Assembly (NCBI GenBank): GCA_010094025.1 | Contig: ML991772.1 | Location: 248,001-312,000 of the forward strand | Source: Viridothelium virens | Lineage: Eukaryota > Ascomycota > Dothideomycetes > Trypetheliales > Trypetheliaceae | Length of the DNA stretch: 64,000 bases | Direction: 5' to 3' | In this document: piece after piece, positions 33,719 through 45,214 of the stretch | How positions within the stretch are numbered: the first letter of the stretch is position 1 | Layout: each line of letters begins with the position of its first letter | Notes under the pieces: model-generated | Told to the model about the DNA's origin: nothing | Databases searched by the model: none | The model's input: only the letters and a program-made list of their open reading frames with translations | Translations under genes and position numbers: made by a program

Positions 33719-35396
33719 CGAAAGCGCGCCTTCACCTCGAAAATAGAGGACAGCAACTTTCTGAGGAAGTGGGCACGAAGGTATCTTCCGCTCCAGAGTA
33801 CCTAGGGTTCTTATGGATAGACTGAGTGGAGTAGGAATGAGTGTGCATAATTTATGGACAGATTTTGAATCCATCATGAAATATATTCACATATTTCACC
33901 CCCTCAGTTGCTGAATAAGAGATAGTCTAAGATTTCCGAAGGAGTTCATCTCATACGTTTAATACTTTTCTTGATATTTTATCGTCCCAGTTGAGATCTA
34001 CAGTAATTTTTACAATATCCTATTCGTTGAATTGTTGTTAACCAATTCCGAAATGGATGTGTTTGTCGAGCAATGTCCTATTATGAACAATAATCTTCGA
34101 GGGCAGACATACCACATGAAACCTGTACTCTGCATGCGCGAAAGAGTACCTCAGGTAGGTTGGGTACCTGGTAGATATGGGGGACTTGGACGTCATGATC
34201 CCGCCCCGCGGCGTTGCCAAGCATCGCGCATGCGCGTGCTGCGAACCCCTGCTGTCCCAGTTTCAAGATTCCCTCCCCATCTCCCTTTCAATCCAATCCT
34301 ACACAAGTCTCGATTCACGGTAGATCTTCTACGCACTAATTTGACGACGACTGAGAAATCCTCGTACGTATAGTCACCACCATAATTTGCATATTTGATT
34401 GATACCAAAGCATTAACGCCAGCCCCAGGAAGTTCTAAATTACCGTACTCGATACCTTGTGCTCAGGTGGCCTTAACTCTCTCCCTCCTCACAATCACGA
34501 GATCTGCTATGGCAAAGCCAGTCGCTTCCACCTCAAACGGCTCCGCAACTGCCACAGGAACCTCCGTCTCCGTCTCTACATCATCGTCGGTCTCTGCTTC
34601 GAGCAATGGTGGCGCCAACATCAAGTCAGGCCTGCCATGCATCGAATGCGGTGATGGTGGATGCTCTTGCTGTATTATTCCATGCTCCGTGATGTGAAGA
34701 TGAGCAATCTAGCCTCAAGGGTGGGATGACGGGGATGGGAAAGGGATAGTCAGGAGAGCATGATGTGATGGACCAGAAGATGCCAATACCTCTGTCTGCG
34801 AGCAAGACCAATGTCTGCAAGTGGAGACTTCAATTGCGTAGCTAGACATGGAGGGCTACAGGAGGTGCTCCTTTGAACTACGTACTGTTGCACGGCGAGT
34901 GATTCGAATTTTTTGGGGGTTACGAGAGCGAATTCGCATCAATACCTGTAACGCTGATTGATTTGATATTGTATATATCTGCATAGGAATCTATTGCTAA
35001 GTTTCCACGCATAGAGTCTGTCTTCTTGACGATAATGCTTGAGACAGAGGCTCGCAATTCCCTTATCCATAGTTGAAATGTTATAAATTGGATAAACTGC
35101 CTGATTCTGTGTTGAGCATGCTTAAATTAACGAGCATGGCGCCCAGGCCATTCTGCAGTTGGATTGCACGTGCCACGAGATTCACGGGCTGAGAGTTTCA
35201 TTAAGAAGTTCTTCGCGTCTATCATCCCGAATGCGATATGTTCCCGGGTTGTTCGACCGAGGCAACCCGCACGCCTCACATGTCAAGGGTGGAGCTCCGC
35301 TCGCAAGTAATTCCAAACCACCAAATAAAGTTACCCTACGCCTTCTGCTTCGAACTCATTTTCCATCCGGACGACTGCATTACGGAGAACCTCAAT
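33719..35396. other. Intergenic with one small candidate gene
   Basis: AT-rich DNA between the NLR-like gene and pex11. Apart from the small frame at 34509-34697, listed separately, no gene is seen. The part next to 35397 should hold the pex11 promoter and leader. Confidence 0.4.
34509..34697 (+). CDS. Small Ser/Thr-rich protein with Cys-rich C-terminus
   Basis: A 62-residue frame from the ATG at 34509. The N-terminal two thirds are almost all Ser, Thr, Ala, Gly and Val (SVSVSTSSSVSASSNGG). The end has six cysteines in 18 residues (PCIECGDGGCSCCIIPC) and stops right after. The pattern recalls short Cys-rich tail-anchored or CYSTM-like peptides, but the fit is loose and there is no homology evidence. 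It could be chance, or the last exon of a longer gene. Confidence 0.25.
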   Translation: MAKPVASTSNGSATATGTSVSVSTSSSVSASSNGGANIKSGLPCIECGDGGCSCCIIPCSVM

Positions 35397-36433
35397 ATGG
35401 TGGCAGATGCACTAATCTACCACCCAACGGTGGACCATTATCTACGATACGTTGCGACAACAGGTAGGTTTGCACACCCCGCTGGCCGCAAGACATACCA
35501 CTCTTGTTCAGTTTTCCACTAGGGGGCGCGGCAAGAGTGCTCCGTGGGATACGTGGGGCTCGATATCTAGTTGGGGCTCTCTCGGGATGAATCAAGCTGG
35601 AATAGGAGATCAAAGAGATTGATCACTGATTCTTGTTCAATATCCCGCCGAGCTCTTCTTTCTCGTCCTCAGATGTATATTAGAACTTCTTTTCTCTGCA
35701 AATCTCGATGGCTAACCTTTTGGTCACAAAGTCGGTCGTGACAAGATCCTGCGGACCCTACAATACTTCTCCCGCTTCTACGCATGGTACCTTTATCGAA
35801 CGAACCACTCACCCGGCGAGATTGCCCCTTATGAAGCTGTCAAGAAACAGTTTGGCCTGTCACGGAAGCTGTTGAGGGTGGGCAAATTTGTGGAGCATTT
35901 TCAAATGGCGGCCAAGGCTGCAGATGCGCGAACGATGGATCCCGTGCTGAAGTACTGTGCCGTAGGAAGGCAGTTGGGATACGGATTTTACTTGACCTTC
36001 GATGCTATCACTTACGTGAGTTCTACATCGGATCCCTACCCCTCAATCAAGAAGCAAATATACTGACTACATTTCACAGTTCGACGCCGCGGGTATCAGG
36101 CCTAACTCCGCGGCAAAGCGGCTGCAACGGGAAGCATACAAAGCCTGGCTTTTTGGCCTTATCTGCAACTCTGTCGCTGGTTTCTACACCTTATATCAAT
36201 TGCGACAACGGGCACTGGCGATCAATAAGAAAGATGCCGAAGGCACAGTGGAGGAAAAGAGACTGCAAAGGGAACGAAGTGCAGCCAGCCTGCAGCTGGT
36301 ATCAGACCTGTGTGATATCACGATCCCAAGCACGTTTGTGGGATATCTGAATCTAGACGATGGGCTCGTGGGTCTGGCAGGTACAGTCAGTTCGTTGCTC
36401 GGGGTCTATGCAGCGTGGAAAAAGACGGCTTGA
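35397..36433 (+). CDS. pex11: Peroxisomal membrane protein PEX11
   Basis: PEX11 elongates and divides peroxisomes and sits in their membrane. Three exons, 35397-35463, 35732-36015 and 36080-36433, give 234 residues. The start MVADALIYHPTVDHYLRYV is the amphipathic helix region known to bend membranes. Family landmarks include GRDKILRTLQYFSRF after the first splice, FGLSRKLLRVGKFVEHFQ, the aromatic GYGFYLTFDAITY and a C-terminal hydrophobic hairpin ending GTVSSLLGVYAAWKKTA. The first intron is 268 bp with GTAGGT, a GCTAAC branch site and an AAAG acceptor; the second is 64 bp. Exon lengths sum to a multiple of three. Confidence 0.93.
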
Positions 36434-37283
36434 AGAAGAGATGACGTTGGAATGCCACGATTTTGGGGTATGGGAGGAAGAATCTATGAACGTTAGAGGG
36501 ATTGCGTTCATGACAAACTTGTATTCCTTTAGGATGTTTTTTGAGCGGCAGAACCAAAGAAATATTTGCCAACATTGAGTGAAACAGAACAGAATCCATG
36601 GATCTGACTTGACACAGGACTGCGGGGGGAAAAAAAAAAAAAAAAAAAAGAACAATCGCATCTCTGCACCGCTTTATTTGAAAATTGAGATGTAACACGA
36701 TATGTAAGAGGTATGCCGGGAAAGTTTTCCGGGGTAGGGAAAGAAGCAAAACCGTTTTGGATCACGAGCCCCAACTTGGGTCGATCAGTCAGCGATGGAC
36801 CAAAGGAAAGGCAACATATGCGACTTAGCCGCACCATTGCACCATTGGTTCGAGACGTCAGTCGGCCTCCACTCCTATGGTTCCAGTCGCCTCCCTGTTC
36901 TTTTGGTGCATCTTGACAAGAAACTAAGACCCTTTGATCATGACGGCTACTAGCCGACCCGCGTCATCGGCGCTTCAAATTTTGTTAGGGACCAGGTCCA
37001 CGAACTCCGCGGTCAAGGATACAGTTTTTTTCAGGAAACAAGGTGACTTCCCCTTCCTACGCTCCACTACTCCTTGCAACTGCTTTTTCCGAGAATCAAC
37101 TTTCCATATTTGAAAATTTCTTCTCGCTGCTGCCGTTCCTCCACAACGACTCTATCTACCTAAGCCATTTATCTGCAATACATACCACAACTAAGTTCAC
37201 CTACTTGTTTACACGCTGCTTACCAACTCTTTCCTTGGTACTTAGCATCTTGCCTTCTACCATCTTCTCGCTCAAAACGGAAC
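36434..37283. other. Intergenic with homopolymer tract
   Basis: Contains a run of six G followed by twenty A at 36624-36649, about 190 bp after the pex11 stop. The DNA next to 37284 is the pyrimidine-rich leader of the alanine aminotransferase gene. No gene is seen. Confidence 0.4.
36630..36649. repeat. A20 homopolymer
   Basis: Twenty consecutive A after six G. It lies in the 3' flank of pex11 with no retroelement sequence recognisable upstream, so it is most simply a slippage-prone homopolymer. Confidence 0.8.
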
Positions 37284-38893
37284 ATGTCGTCCACTGCTCA
37301 GCTTAGAGCATTAAACATCGACAACATCAACCCCCACGTCAGAAGCGCACAATATGCAGTTCGTGGAGAACTAGCCATTCGCTCTGAAGAGTATCGCGTA
37401 AAGCTCCAAAAGACACAACCTCCAACCCCTCCAGATGAGAGTCTGCCCTTCGATTCTGTCATCTCGGCAAATATTGGCAACCCTCAACAGCTCGACCAGA
37501 AACCTATAACGTTCTTCAGGCAGGTAGCGAGCTTGGTGGAATATCCTCCATTACTGGAAAAGGAAGATGTCTTGATAAATCACCTGGGCTACAAGCCAGA
37601 TGTGATTGAGAGGGCACGTAGGCTATTGGCAGGAGTGAAGAGTGTAGGAGCATACAGTCAAAGTCATGGAGCACCTATAATACGGCAGAGTGTTGCTCGG
37701 TTTATTGAAGGTACGATCAATACCAGTGGCAGAAGACCTTTGTTGACCCGAGAGTAGAGCGTGACGGCTATCCTGCAGACTTCAACAACGTCTACCTCAG
37801 CGCTGGTGCATCCTCTGGAGTGAACACACTCATGCACATCATCTGTGCAAGCCCAGAAACTGGTGTCCTTGTACCGATACCCCAATACCCACTCTACACA
37901 GCGACACTTTCTGTTCTCAACGCACGATGCGTTCCATATTACCTGGAAGAAAACAAGCATTGGGGCACGGACCTTGCCAGCATCCGAACTGCATATGAAA
38001 AAGCCAAGAGCGAAGGCACCGAGGTACGCGCCATCGTGGTCATCAATCCAGGGAACCCGACAGGTGCTAGCCTCTCAGAAGCAGATATGAGGAGTCTCGT
38101 TGATTTTGCTGCTCAAGAAAAGCTAGTCCTCCTGGCCGATGAAGTTTACCAGACGAACGTGTTCGTCGGCGCCTTCCACTCATTCAAGAAAGTGCTTCGG
38201 GATATGCAAAAAGCCAATCCAGGTAAATATGATAATTTGGAGCTGGCTTCATTGCACAGTATCTCGAAGGGAATGGTGGGCGAGTGCGGACATCGTGGCG
38301 GATACTTTGAGCTTGTGGGGTTCGACAAGCAGGTTCAAGAGCAAATCTACAAGTTCATCAGTATTCAGCTGTGTCCGCCGGTCGTGGGGCAATGTATGGT
38401 CGACTGTATGGTCAACCCGCCAAAGCCAGGAGAACCAAGCCACGAGCTATACAAGCAGGAATATGATGGCATTTTCAACGGCCTAGAGAAGAGGGCGACG
38501 GCACTGTATGATGCGTTCAAGCAAATGGAGGGTGTTCATTGCGAGAACCCACAGGTGCGTCAGAACATGACTTGAACTCCTGCCTGATGCATTTTCTTCC
38601 CTGATCTGATGAATGACTAATGGTACCTCATTTAGGGCGCGATGTATCTCTTTCCAACGATTACACTTCCCAAACGTGCAGTCGAACAAGCACACAAAGA
38701 AGGCCGTAGCCCCGACGAGTTCTACTGTCTGCGCATGCTGGATGCAACAGGAGTCTGCGTCGTACCCGGATCTGGATTTGGGCAGAAGGAAGGCACATTG
38801 CATTTCCGAACGACATTCTTGGCACCGGGAACGGACTGGGTTAGCCGGATAACGGAGTTCCATAAAAAATTCATGAATGAGTTTAGGGATTGA
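37284..38893 (+). CDS. Alanine aminotransferase
   Basis: A PLP enzyme that interconverts alanine plus 2-oxoglutarate with pyruvate plus glutamate. Three exons, 37284-37710, 37758-38554 and 38636-38893, give 493 residues; introns are 47 and 81 bp. Landmarks are the N-terminal LNIDNINPHV, the substrate-side ANIGNPQQL, the YSQSHGAP and LSAGAS segments, NPGNPTG, ADEVYQTN, and SISKGMVGECGHRGGY with the PLP lysine at about residue 313. The end has the FRTTFLAPG motif. No clear mitochondrial presequence is seen before MSSTAQLRALN, so the cytosolic form is more likely. Confidence 0.94.
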
Positions 38894-38956
38894 ATGATGC
38901 ATCTTGGACTTGGAGCGACATGAGTTGCCTCGACTGATGATAGCAATGGGTTCCAA

Positions 38957-39204
38957 CATTAATGCAATGGCTGTACATATGTCTACACCCTTCTCCACAC
39001 AGATTTCTTTCAGCTTTTCATCCAAGGAGTGGGGATTGCGAACGCAACGTCAAAGCTTTTTCGCATCCGCGGATCATTGGCCGATGAATATCTAATGATG
39101 TCTTTACATTAGCATTAGCGTAATGCCTGTACAAATACAACAACTCGTCTCTATGCAGGTTTCTTTCGCTTGTCGTACCAAGAGCAGGGAGTGTGAACGC
39201 ACGT
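38957..39204. repeat. Diverged direct duplication, two copies of about 95 bp
   Basis: Copy 1 (38957-39050) and copy 2 (39106-39204) share the same order of words: attaatgcaatggctgtaca versus attagcgtaatgcctgtaca, then cacagatttctttc versus tgcaggtttctttc, then tgcgaacgcaacgt versus tgtgaacgcacgt. They are separated by about 55 bp. Divergence is high, so the duplication is old. Confidence 0.45.
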
Positions 39205-39590
39205 TTTTCAAGACGAACCCCGGTGCCCCAAAGGTCGGTACAAGATCAGGCACGAAGGCTAAGGTGGCCAAGCGTAGGGTATGATGGCCACCTCGGTTTC
39301 GCTTTCGCTTGCGCGCCAGATGTGAGTTGACTACGGAGGGGCTGCGGCCCGCTCGACATTATTCCCCCTCCCTACAAGGCCTCAGCGGAGCTAACGTTGT
39401 CCGTTTACAATACCTCCCCGCTGAGTTTCTCCATCCCACGGATTTATTTGCAAGGAGGAATCGAAACTTCCTGCGCTGTGCCAGATACGGATAGTGCAGT
39501 GGTGCCAGACAGAAGATCAGGTAATCAACCAACGCCAAGGGCTTCACCTACCAGTGTAGGGTACTCTGGCTACTTATGAAACCCCTCTTG

Positions 39591-39597
39591 TATAAAG
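39591..39597 (+). promoter_or_regulatory. TATA-like element of the aldehyde dehydrogenase gene
   Basis: Reads TATAAAG about 150 bp upstream of the ATG at 39742, followed by a C/T-rich leader typical of well-expressed fungal genes. Confidence 0.35.
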
Positions 39598-39741
39598 TCT
39601 ATCTACCGTGCTACTAAGTCTCTGCTCACCGGTAAGATCTTCGAGTTCATATTTCCTCTGTCCTTTTCCTTCGCACGTCTTCCCTTTCACTATCCAATCA
39701 ATTCCCGATATCAACACCTTTTATCCATCTCCATCATCGCC

Positions 39742-41371
39742 ATGGCTAGCACAAACGGCATCCCTGGTCTATCCGACCTCAGTACGGTCCCGGTCTGGAT
39801 CGACTCTTCCCCTCAACCCATCGCCAAGGACCGACTCTTCGACGTCGTCTCCGCCCAAACGGGCAAAGCCGTCCACCAGGCCCAGTCCGCCAACGTCGAT
39901 GAAGCACTCGCAGCCGCCGAATCCTCCTACAAAGCCTGGATCGGCGGCTGGAAGGACGAGCTCTACGAAAAACGACGCGACCTCCTTCTCCGCGTCGCCG
40001 ACATCTACGAGCAGCGCACGGCCGAAATGGCCCGGTTCCAGGTCGACGAGACGAGCTGTCCCCCGCAGTTCGCCGAATTCAACGTCAAGTATGCCGTCCA
40101 GCATCTCAGGGAGACTGCAAGCGCCATCTCCGGCATCCGCGGCTCCGTCCCGCAGGTTACGGAGAAGAACGTCTTCGCCGTCACCATCAAGGAGCCCATC
40201 GGGCCCGTCATGGTCATCGTGCCGTAAGTTTCCGCCTCTCCATCCATCTATCTCCTCTTTCCTCCATTTCCAATCCCCAGCATCTGCCACTCCCCCTTCT
40301 CGCCGTTCACCCTCCCTCCCTCTCTCCCACCCATACTCACACGTTTCCCCCTTCTCCAGCTGGAACGGCGCACTCGTCCTCTCCACCCGCGCCATCTCCA
40401 ACGCCATCGCCGCCGGCTGCACCGTCCTCCTCAAAGCCTCCGAGCTCTGCCCCCTAACGCACCACTCCATCGTATCCGCCTTCACGGCCGCGGGCGCGCC
40501 CGCGGGGCTCCTCAACCAGATCCAGTGCCGGCGCGAAGAAGCCGGCGCCGTCACCGACGCGCTGGTCGCGTCGCCGCGGATCCGCAAGGTCGAGTTCATT
40601 GGGAGCCAGGCGGTCGGCCGCATCATCGGCCAGCTCTGCGCGAAGCATCTGAAGCCGATTCTGATGGAGTTGGGGGGGAAGGGTCCCGCGCTGGTGCTGG
40701 ATGATGCGGATTTGCTGAAGGCGGCGCAGTTGTGTGCGATCGGGGCGACGTTGCATCATGGGCAGTTGTGTTTTTCCACGGAGAGGGTTCTAGTGCAGAG
40801 GGCGGTGTATGAGGAGTTTGTGGGGCATTTGAAGCGGGTGTTTGAGGGGATGGAGAGTGCGGGATCGGCGGTGAATGTGCAGGGGGCGAGGCATGCGTAT
40901 GAGATGTTGAAGGATGCGAAGGAGAAGGGGGCGAAGTTCTTGGTTGGAGGATTAGAGTATGCGGAGGGGGATCAGACGAAGGCGTGTCTGAGGCCAACTC
41001 TACTGACGGATACGAGCCCCGAGATGCAGATCTGGGATGATGAGACTTTCGGGCCCTCGGCGTCGGTGTTCGTGTTCGATGATGACGCGGATGGGATTTT
41101 CAAGGCAAACGACTCAAAATACGGGCTGAATGCTGCAGTTCACACTAGCAACTGGGAACGCGGGTTGAAGGTTGCGAAGGCTTTGGAGTATGGGCAGGTC
41201 CAAATTAATAACTTGACGGTGTATGACATGGCTTCGCTACCAATTGGGGGCGTGAAGGGAAGTGGATGGGGAAATGCGAACTCGTCCTGGGGCCTGGAGG
41301 AGTTCCTTGTGGAGAAGACGGTTAATTTCCATGGGACGACGGGAGATGGGGGTTTTCTTACGTCTCACTGA
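39742..41371 (+). CDS. Aldehyde dehydrogenase (salicylaldehyde/vanillin type)
   Basis: An NAD(P)-dependent oxidation of an aldehyde to its acid. Two exons, 39742-40223 and 40360-41371, join at PVMVIVP/WNGAL across a 136-bp intron and give 497 residues. Landmarks are KASE at about 186-189, FIGSQAVG for the nucleotide, the general base Glu in MELGGKGP (about 264), the nucleophilic Cys in GQLCFSTE (about 298), and the C-terminal ETFGPSASVFVF and INNLTVYD. The QLCFSTER context and LDDADLLKAA are typical of aromatic aldehyde enzymes such as salicylaldehyde or vanillin dehydrogenase; this subfamily call is an inference. Codon third positions are mostly C in the first half and mostly G in the second. 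Confidence 0.92.
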
Positions 41372-41724
41372 GCGTAATCTTTGAAAGGGGGTCGAGAAAG
41401 TTGCGGATACCGAGTTGACATCTTTTGACTTTACAGGCAGTGTGGCGTGTCTAGATGAGTTGTCTGGAATATTCCCATATCACGTCGTCATAAAATGTCA
41501 TGCTCTCAAATCTTCTAACGTTTCGGTGATGGGGATAGCGAGTCAAGAAATTTTTGATTCATCTGTCTAATGATTCTATACTAGCATCTTTTAACCGTGG
41601 AGGCCCCCAGCGAGGGCCATGAGCCCCGTGTGCCTCGCCGATAGAACCCTGGGTGGTATCTCATGCAACATTATTCGTAACCCAGCCAAACACCACCTTG
41701 CATAAGAAACACTATGGAAGGATG
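41372..41724. other. Convergent intergenic region
   Basis: The 353 bp between the 3' ends of the aldehyde dehydrogenase and kap123 genes. No gene is seen. Confidence 0.4.
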
Positions 41725-44700
41725 TCATTTACTCTCAAGATATTTAGCAAGCTCCGTGACTTGCTGTCGAGTTTCTTCATCAAGTTGCTCTTGAGGGGGC
41801 CCCAGAACTTTCGGAAGTATCGGCTTAAGTTGTGCCGTGAGCTGTCGCATTGTCTCGTCGCCGGATTGATATAGTTGCACGATCATCCTGAAGATGGGTT
41901 CATTTTCCTCATAATCTTCTCGCAATGGCAACAACTCCATCAGACTGGGTAAGACCTCCTGCAAAGGAACCTGATTTTTGTGCTTTGAAATCATGCGGCT
42001 TACACAACCTGCCGAATTGTCCAGGAGTCTGGCTACCTGGCCGCTATGTAGTAGAGGCTCCAGCTTGCCAAGGATCGTGCCATAGTTGCTCAAGATTTCC
42101 TTCTCGTTTTCGGATTTCTCGCACAAGAGACCAGTGCCATAGACAGCATTAGACTTCGTTTCTGGATCTTCATCACCCATCCTGCGTAGTAAGACTCTCA
42201 TCAACCCCTCGGTATGAGGCGTCACAGCAGCGCCCATGTTGCCAATGCATTCGGCAATCGTGCCAACGGCACAACTACGCTCTGTCGACTCTTGACTACT
42301 TGCATACTTGAGGATGGGTTTTTCGAATTCTTTCCAGCCTTGAGTGAATGTGTCTCCCAGCGCAGCGGCAAGGCAGGTTACCACTTCCATGGCCGTCTCA
42401 ATGACAAGCCAATCATACTCAGAAGACTCATCCAGTGCACCAGCAAGGTCGTCTTCGTCACCTGGATCTATTTGGCAAGGGTGCGATTTGTCAAGTACAG
42501 CCAGAATTTGATCCTTTATTTGACCCACGACCGTTTCATCCTCTTTCATTAGGACCGCAGGCCCACAAAGCTTCAAGGTTGCCGCCAGAGATCGATTGAT
42601 ATCGGTGACAGTGCCCCTGATATTGTTAGCTTCCAATGTAACAGCTGGGTATATGTTGCCAAAAAAAAAAAGGAAAAGTGCTTTGCAGTAATCAGATAAT
42701 ATTCGAATCGCGTTCTCAGCAACCGCTTGAGGCGTCTGAGTGAGCTGGGTATAACGAGGTGAAGTCATCATAATATAGAGAAAAGCAGCGTTTTTGCCAA
42801 CTTACCGGTCCTCTTCCTCTTGCCAGACTGCTAAGGTACCAGAAATTACAAGTGTACCAAGCTCGTTCAATTCTGACGTTGGCTGCACCTGAAGCGGCAA
42901 TCCAGGCTTCCATTTCTCCATCCCGTTTTGTTCAGCTAGTTCCCAGAGCATGGCATAAGCACGCCAAAGTGTCGTGATGCTGGTCTTCCTGACTCCTTCA
43001 TAGGGATGTTCCATCAGTGGCAGCACTGTCTCCACGGTCGATTTGAAGAACGGAAGATACTTGCTCTTCGTAGACGCAAGGACGTCACCGATCACTTCGA
43101 CAGCGATTTCTTTCTCCATGGCAAAAGCAGTAGCAGTCTCCAAATCATCCCACTCGTCATCGTCATCGTCACCGTAAGCATCGAGAGCTTCATCAGCATA
43201 CTCATCACCAGCAGAAGCGACCTTTATTTTCTTCCCGGCAATTGTCACCTCGGTTCCAAGAAGATCTTTGGCCTCTTCACCTAACTCAACGTTAAGTTCA
43301 TCCTCATCCTGTTTGAGGCATTCCAATAAGCCCTTGACCACGCCAGGAAGATATGGCTCAAATTCTTCACCATACACCTTGGCGATACCGCTCCACAGGA
43401 TATAACTAGTTTCTTTCAGCCTTGGATGATCTAGACGCAAAGCTTCTTCGGAGGCCACCAGCAAGCCTTGCACGTATGGTTGGAAAGGCTTTGCTCCAAC
43501 GGCAGCGGCAATCTCGCCAATCGAGTCACATGTGGTTGCTCTCAAATCAAGTTCGTCTTGGCTATCCTTGAGGCTTATATTTTTACCCAGGGCACTCATG
43601 GTTTGTTCGTAGTATGGGAGGAAGGCTTCTTCGGAGGCGGCTGCTATAGACCCAATGGCGGCAATCGCTGCAGCCTTCACCTTGAATTCCTCATACTCAA
43701 AGAGCTGACTGATGCGCGGAACCAACTCTGGGACGTACTTCGCAGCATCTTCCTTTGTTAAGCCTTCAATAAGGGAGTCTACAGCGTTGCAGCTCTGTCT
43801 TACGATATCCAGGTTGGTCTCTCCACCGGGTCCGTGCAATTGGGACAATGCAAGGTCGAAATTTTGAACTAATGCAGGTATTAGTTGAGCATGCTCTTTA
43901 CCCATGTCTTCAGCAAGGTCGTCCGCTAGTCTTGCGACACCGTTCAAGGCTGCAGATCTAACTTTGGCATCTTGATCATTGAGTAGATGCAAAACCATTG
44001 GTAAGATCTCCTTGAGTTGTGTGCTGATGAAGTCTGGAGCGCCCTCAACGCACATTCCCAGCGCGAGGATACCCGCTCTTCTCTTGTCAGGCTCTTGTGA
44101 CGTAACATAGGGTCCAATGGCCCTTAGGAGAGGCACGACCACTTGGCTGGGTGGTAAGCTATTGGCGAGGATATCCAGCAAGCCAAGGGCAGACCGAGCA
44201 GGGCTGAGATCCTCTTCATCACCGCTCAAATCTCCCAGCTCCGGGACGATTTGTAGAGTTCTGATCGTTATCTCCTCGCCCACTCTAAGGCCTTGAACCT
44301 TGAGTCGTCGGAACTTGACGCATTGCATTAAGAAAGAAATCGCTTGCACTCTTGAATCGTCTGAGAGATCTGTATCCGTGGCAATTTCGAGCATGAACTG
44401 TACCATACTTTTGAAGTGCTGATTAAGTAATGCCGGGTTCCCTGCTAGAAGGGTTTGGAAGACCTCGAAAGCTTGCATAGCGTGCTCCTCATCTCCATCA
44501 TCCACTGCTTTTTTGAGCACTGCCACCATGTTGGGTAGCGCCTGTTGAAGTAGTCGCAGTGATTGGGGATCTTCATCAGTGTCGATGCATACGGCGAGTT
44601 GCGCAGTTGCTAACATGGTATTGATACGAACTTCTGTGCTCTCCGGGTCTTGAATGGTTCGATTGAACAACGATAACATATCAGAGGCATTGTCGATAAA

Positions 44701-45214
44701 CATTTCGCTCGCGACTTCGAGCAACGTATAAAGTATGTAGACTGCAACTTCTCGCTGACGAGCAGTTTCACCAGTGGCGCCTCGTTGCAATATTCCAGGT
44801 AAGCCAGGCCACTCATTATTCTGCAAGTCGAGCTGAGCGATTGCGGACACGACTCGTGCAGACGCATGTCGAATGAGGGTCGAATTTTCTTCGAGCGTGT
44901 ATTCTAGGAGACGACTCCGTATCTGAGACCTTTGCTCTGCAGGAATAGCTGCCCAGTGCTTGTGTACAAGTTTTCGAGACTCCACCGCTGCCAGCTGCTT
45001 GATTTGGTCATTTTGATTCGTGGTCAAGATATGAAGGAGGTAGCCGAGAGCGGTCGGCGAAGTGTAGTATTCTTTGTTGAGAGTTGCTGTAGCCGCCTTG
45101 ACACGTTCGGTGTCCGCTAGAGAAGTTATTAGTTTCGTCCAACTGTAGGCAGATGCGTAGAGACGTACGCTGAAGCAAGCTCTCTAGGAGCTGCACGAAC
45201 TGATCCTCGTTCAT
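41725..45214 (-). CDS. kap123: Karyopherin beta Kap123 / importin-4
   Basis: A nuclear import receptor for ribosomal proteins and histones. Three exons, 45214-45169, 45116-42806 and 42616-41725, sum to 3249 nt and give 1082 residues, close to the family length. The protein starts MNEDQFVQLLESLLQPDTER and continues with TLNKEYYTSP and QLAAVESRKLVHKHW, the usual importin N-terminus, followed by HEAT repeats throughout. An acidic loop, GDDDDDEWDDLE, lies about two thirds along. The last intron is 189 bp, with a CTAAC branch and a T10-type tract. Its removal joins WQEEEDR to GTVTDINR. The short first exon encodes only fifteen residues. Confidence 0.93.

Larger units (their letters stand above)
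38894..39741. other. Intergenic with a diverged duplication and a hairpin
   Basis: Downstream of the aminotransferase, two similar segments (38957-39050 and 39106-39204) are listed separately. A perfect 9-bp inverted repeat, aggtggcca/tggccacct, lies at 39262-39270 and 39285-39293. The final 200 bp hold the aldehyde dehydrogenase promoter and a pyrimidine-rich leader. Confidence 0.45.

Noticed and set aside
36630-36649. A20 tract as a possible retroelement tail
   Set aside because: No element-like sequence, target-site duplication or coding remnant is visible before it.
39260-39300. Leu-tRNA-like words (ggtggccaagcg)
   Set aside because: No matching acceptor stem, anticodon arm or T-loop follows; the match comes from the hairpin.
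39608-40223. Proline/serine-rich frame overlapping the start of the aldehyde dehydrogenase
   Set aside because: Wrong phase for exon 1; it only joins the true frame after the intron, so the apparent 587-residue protein is an artefact.
39769-40626. A 285-codon minus-strand open frame
   Set aside because: Antisense to the aldehyde dehydrogenase and produced by its C-ending codons; no domain.
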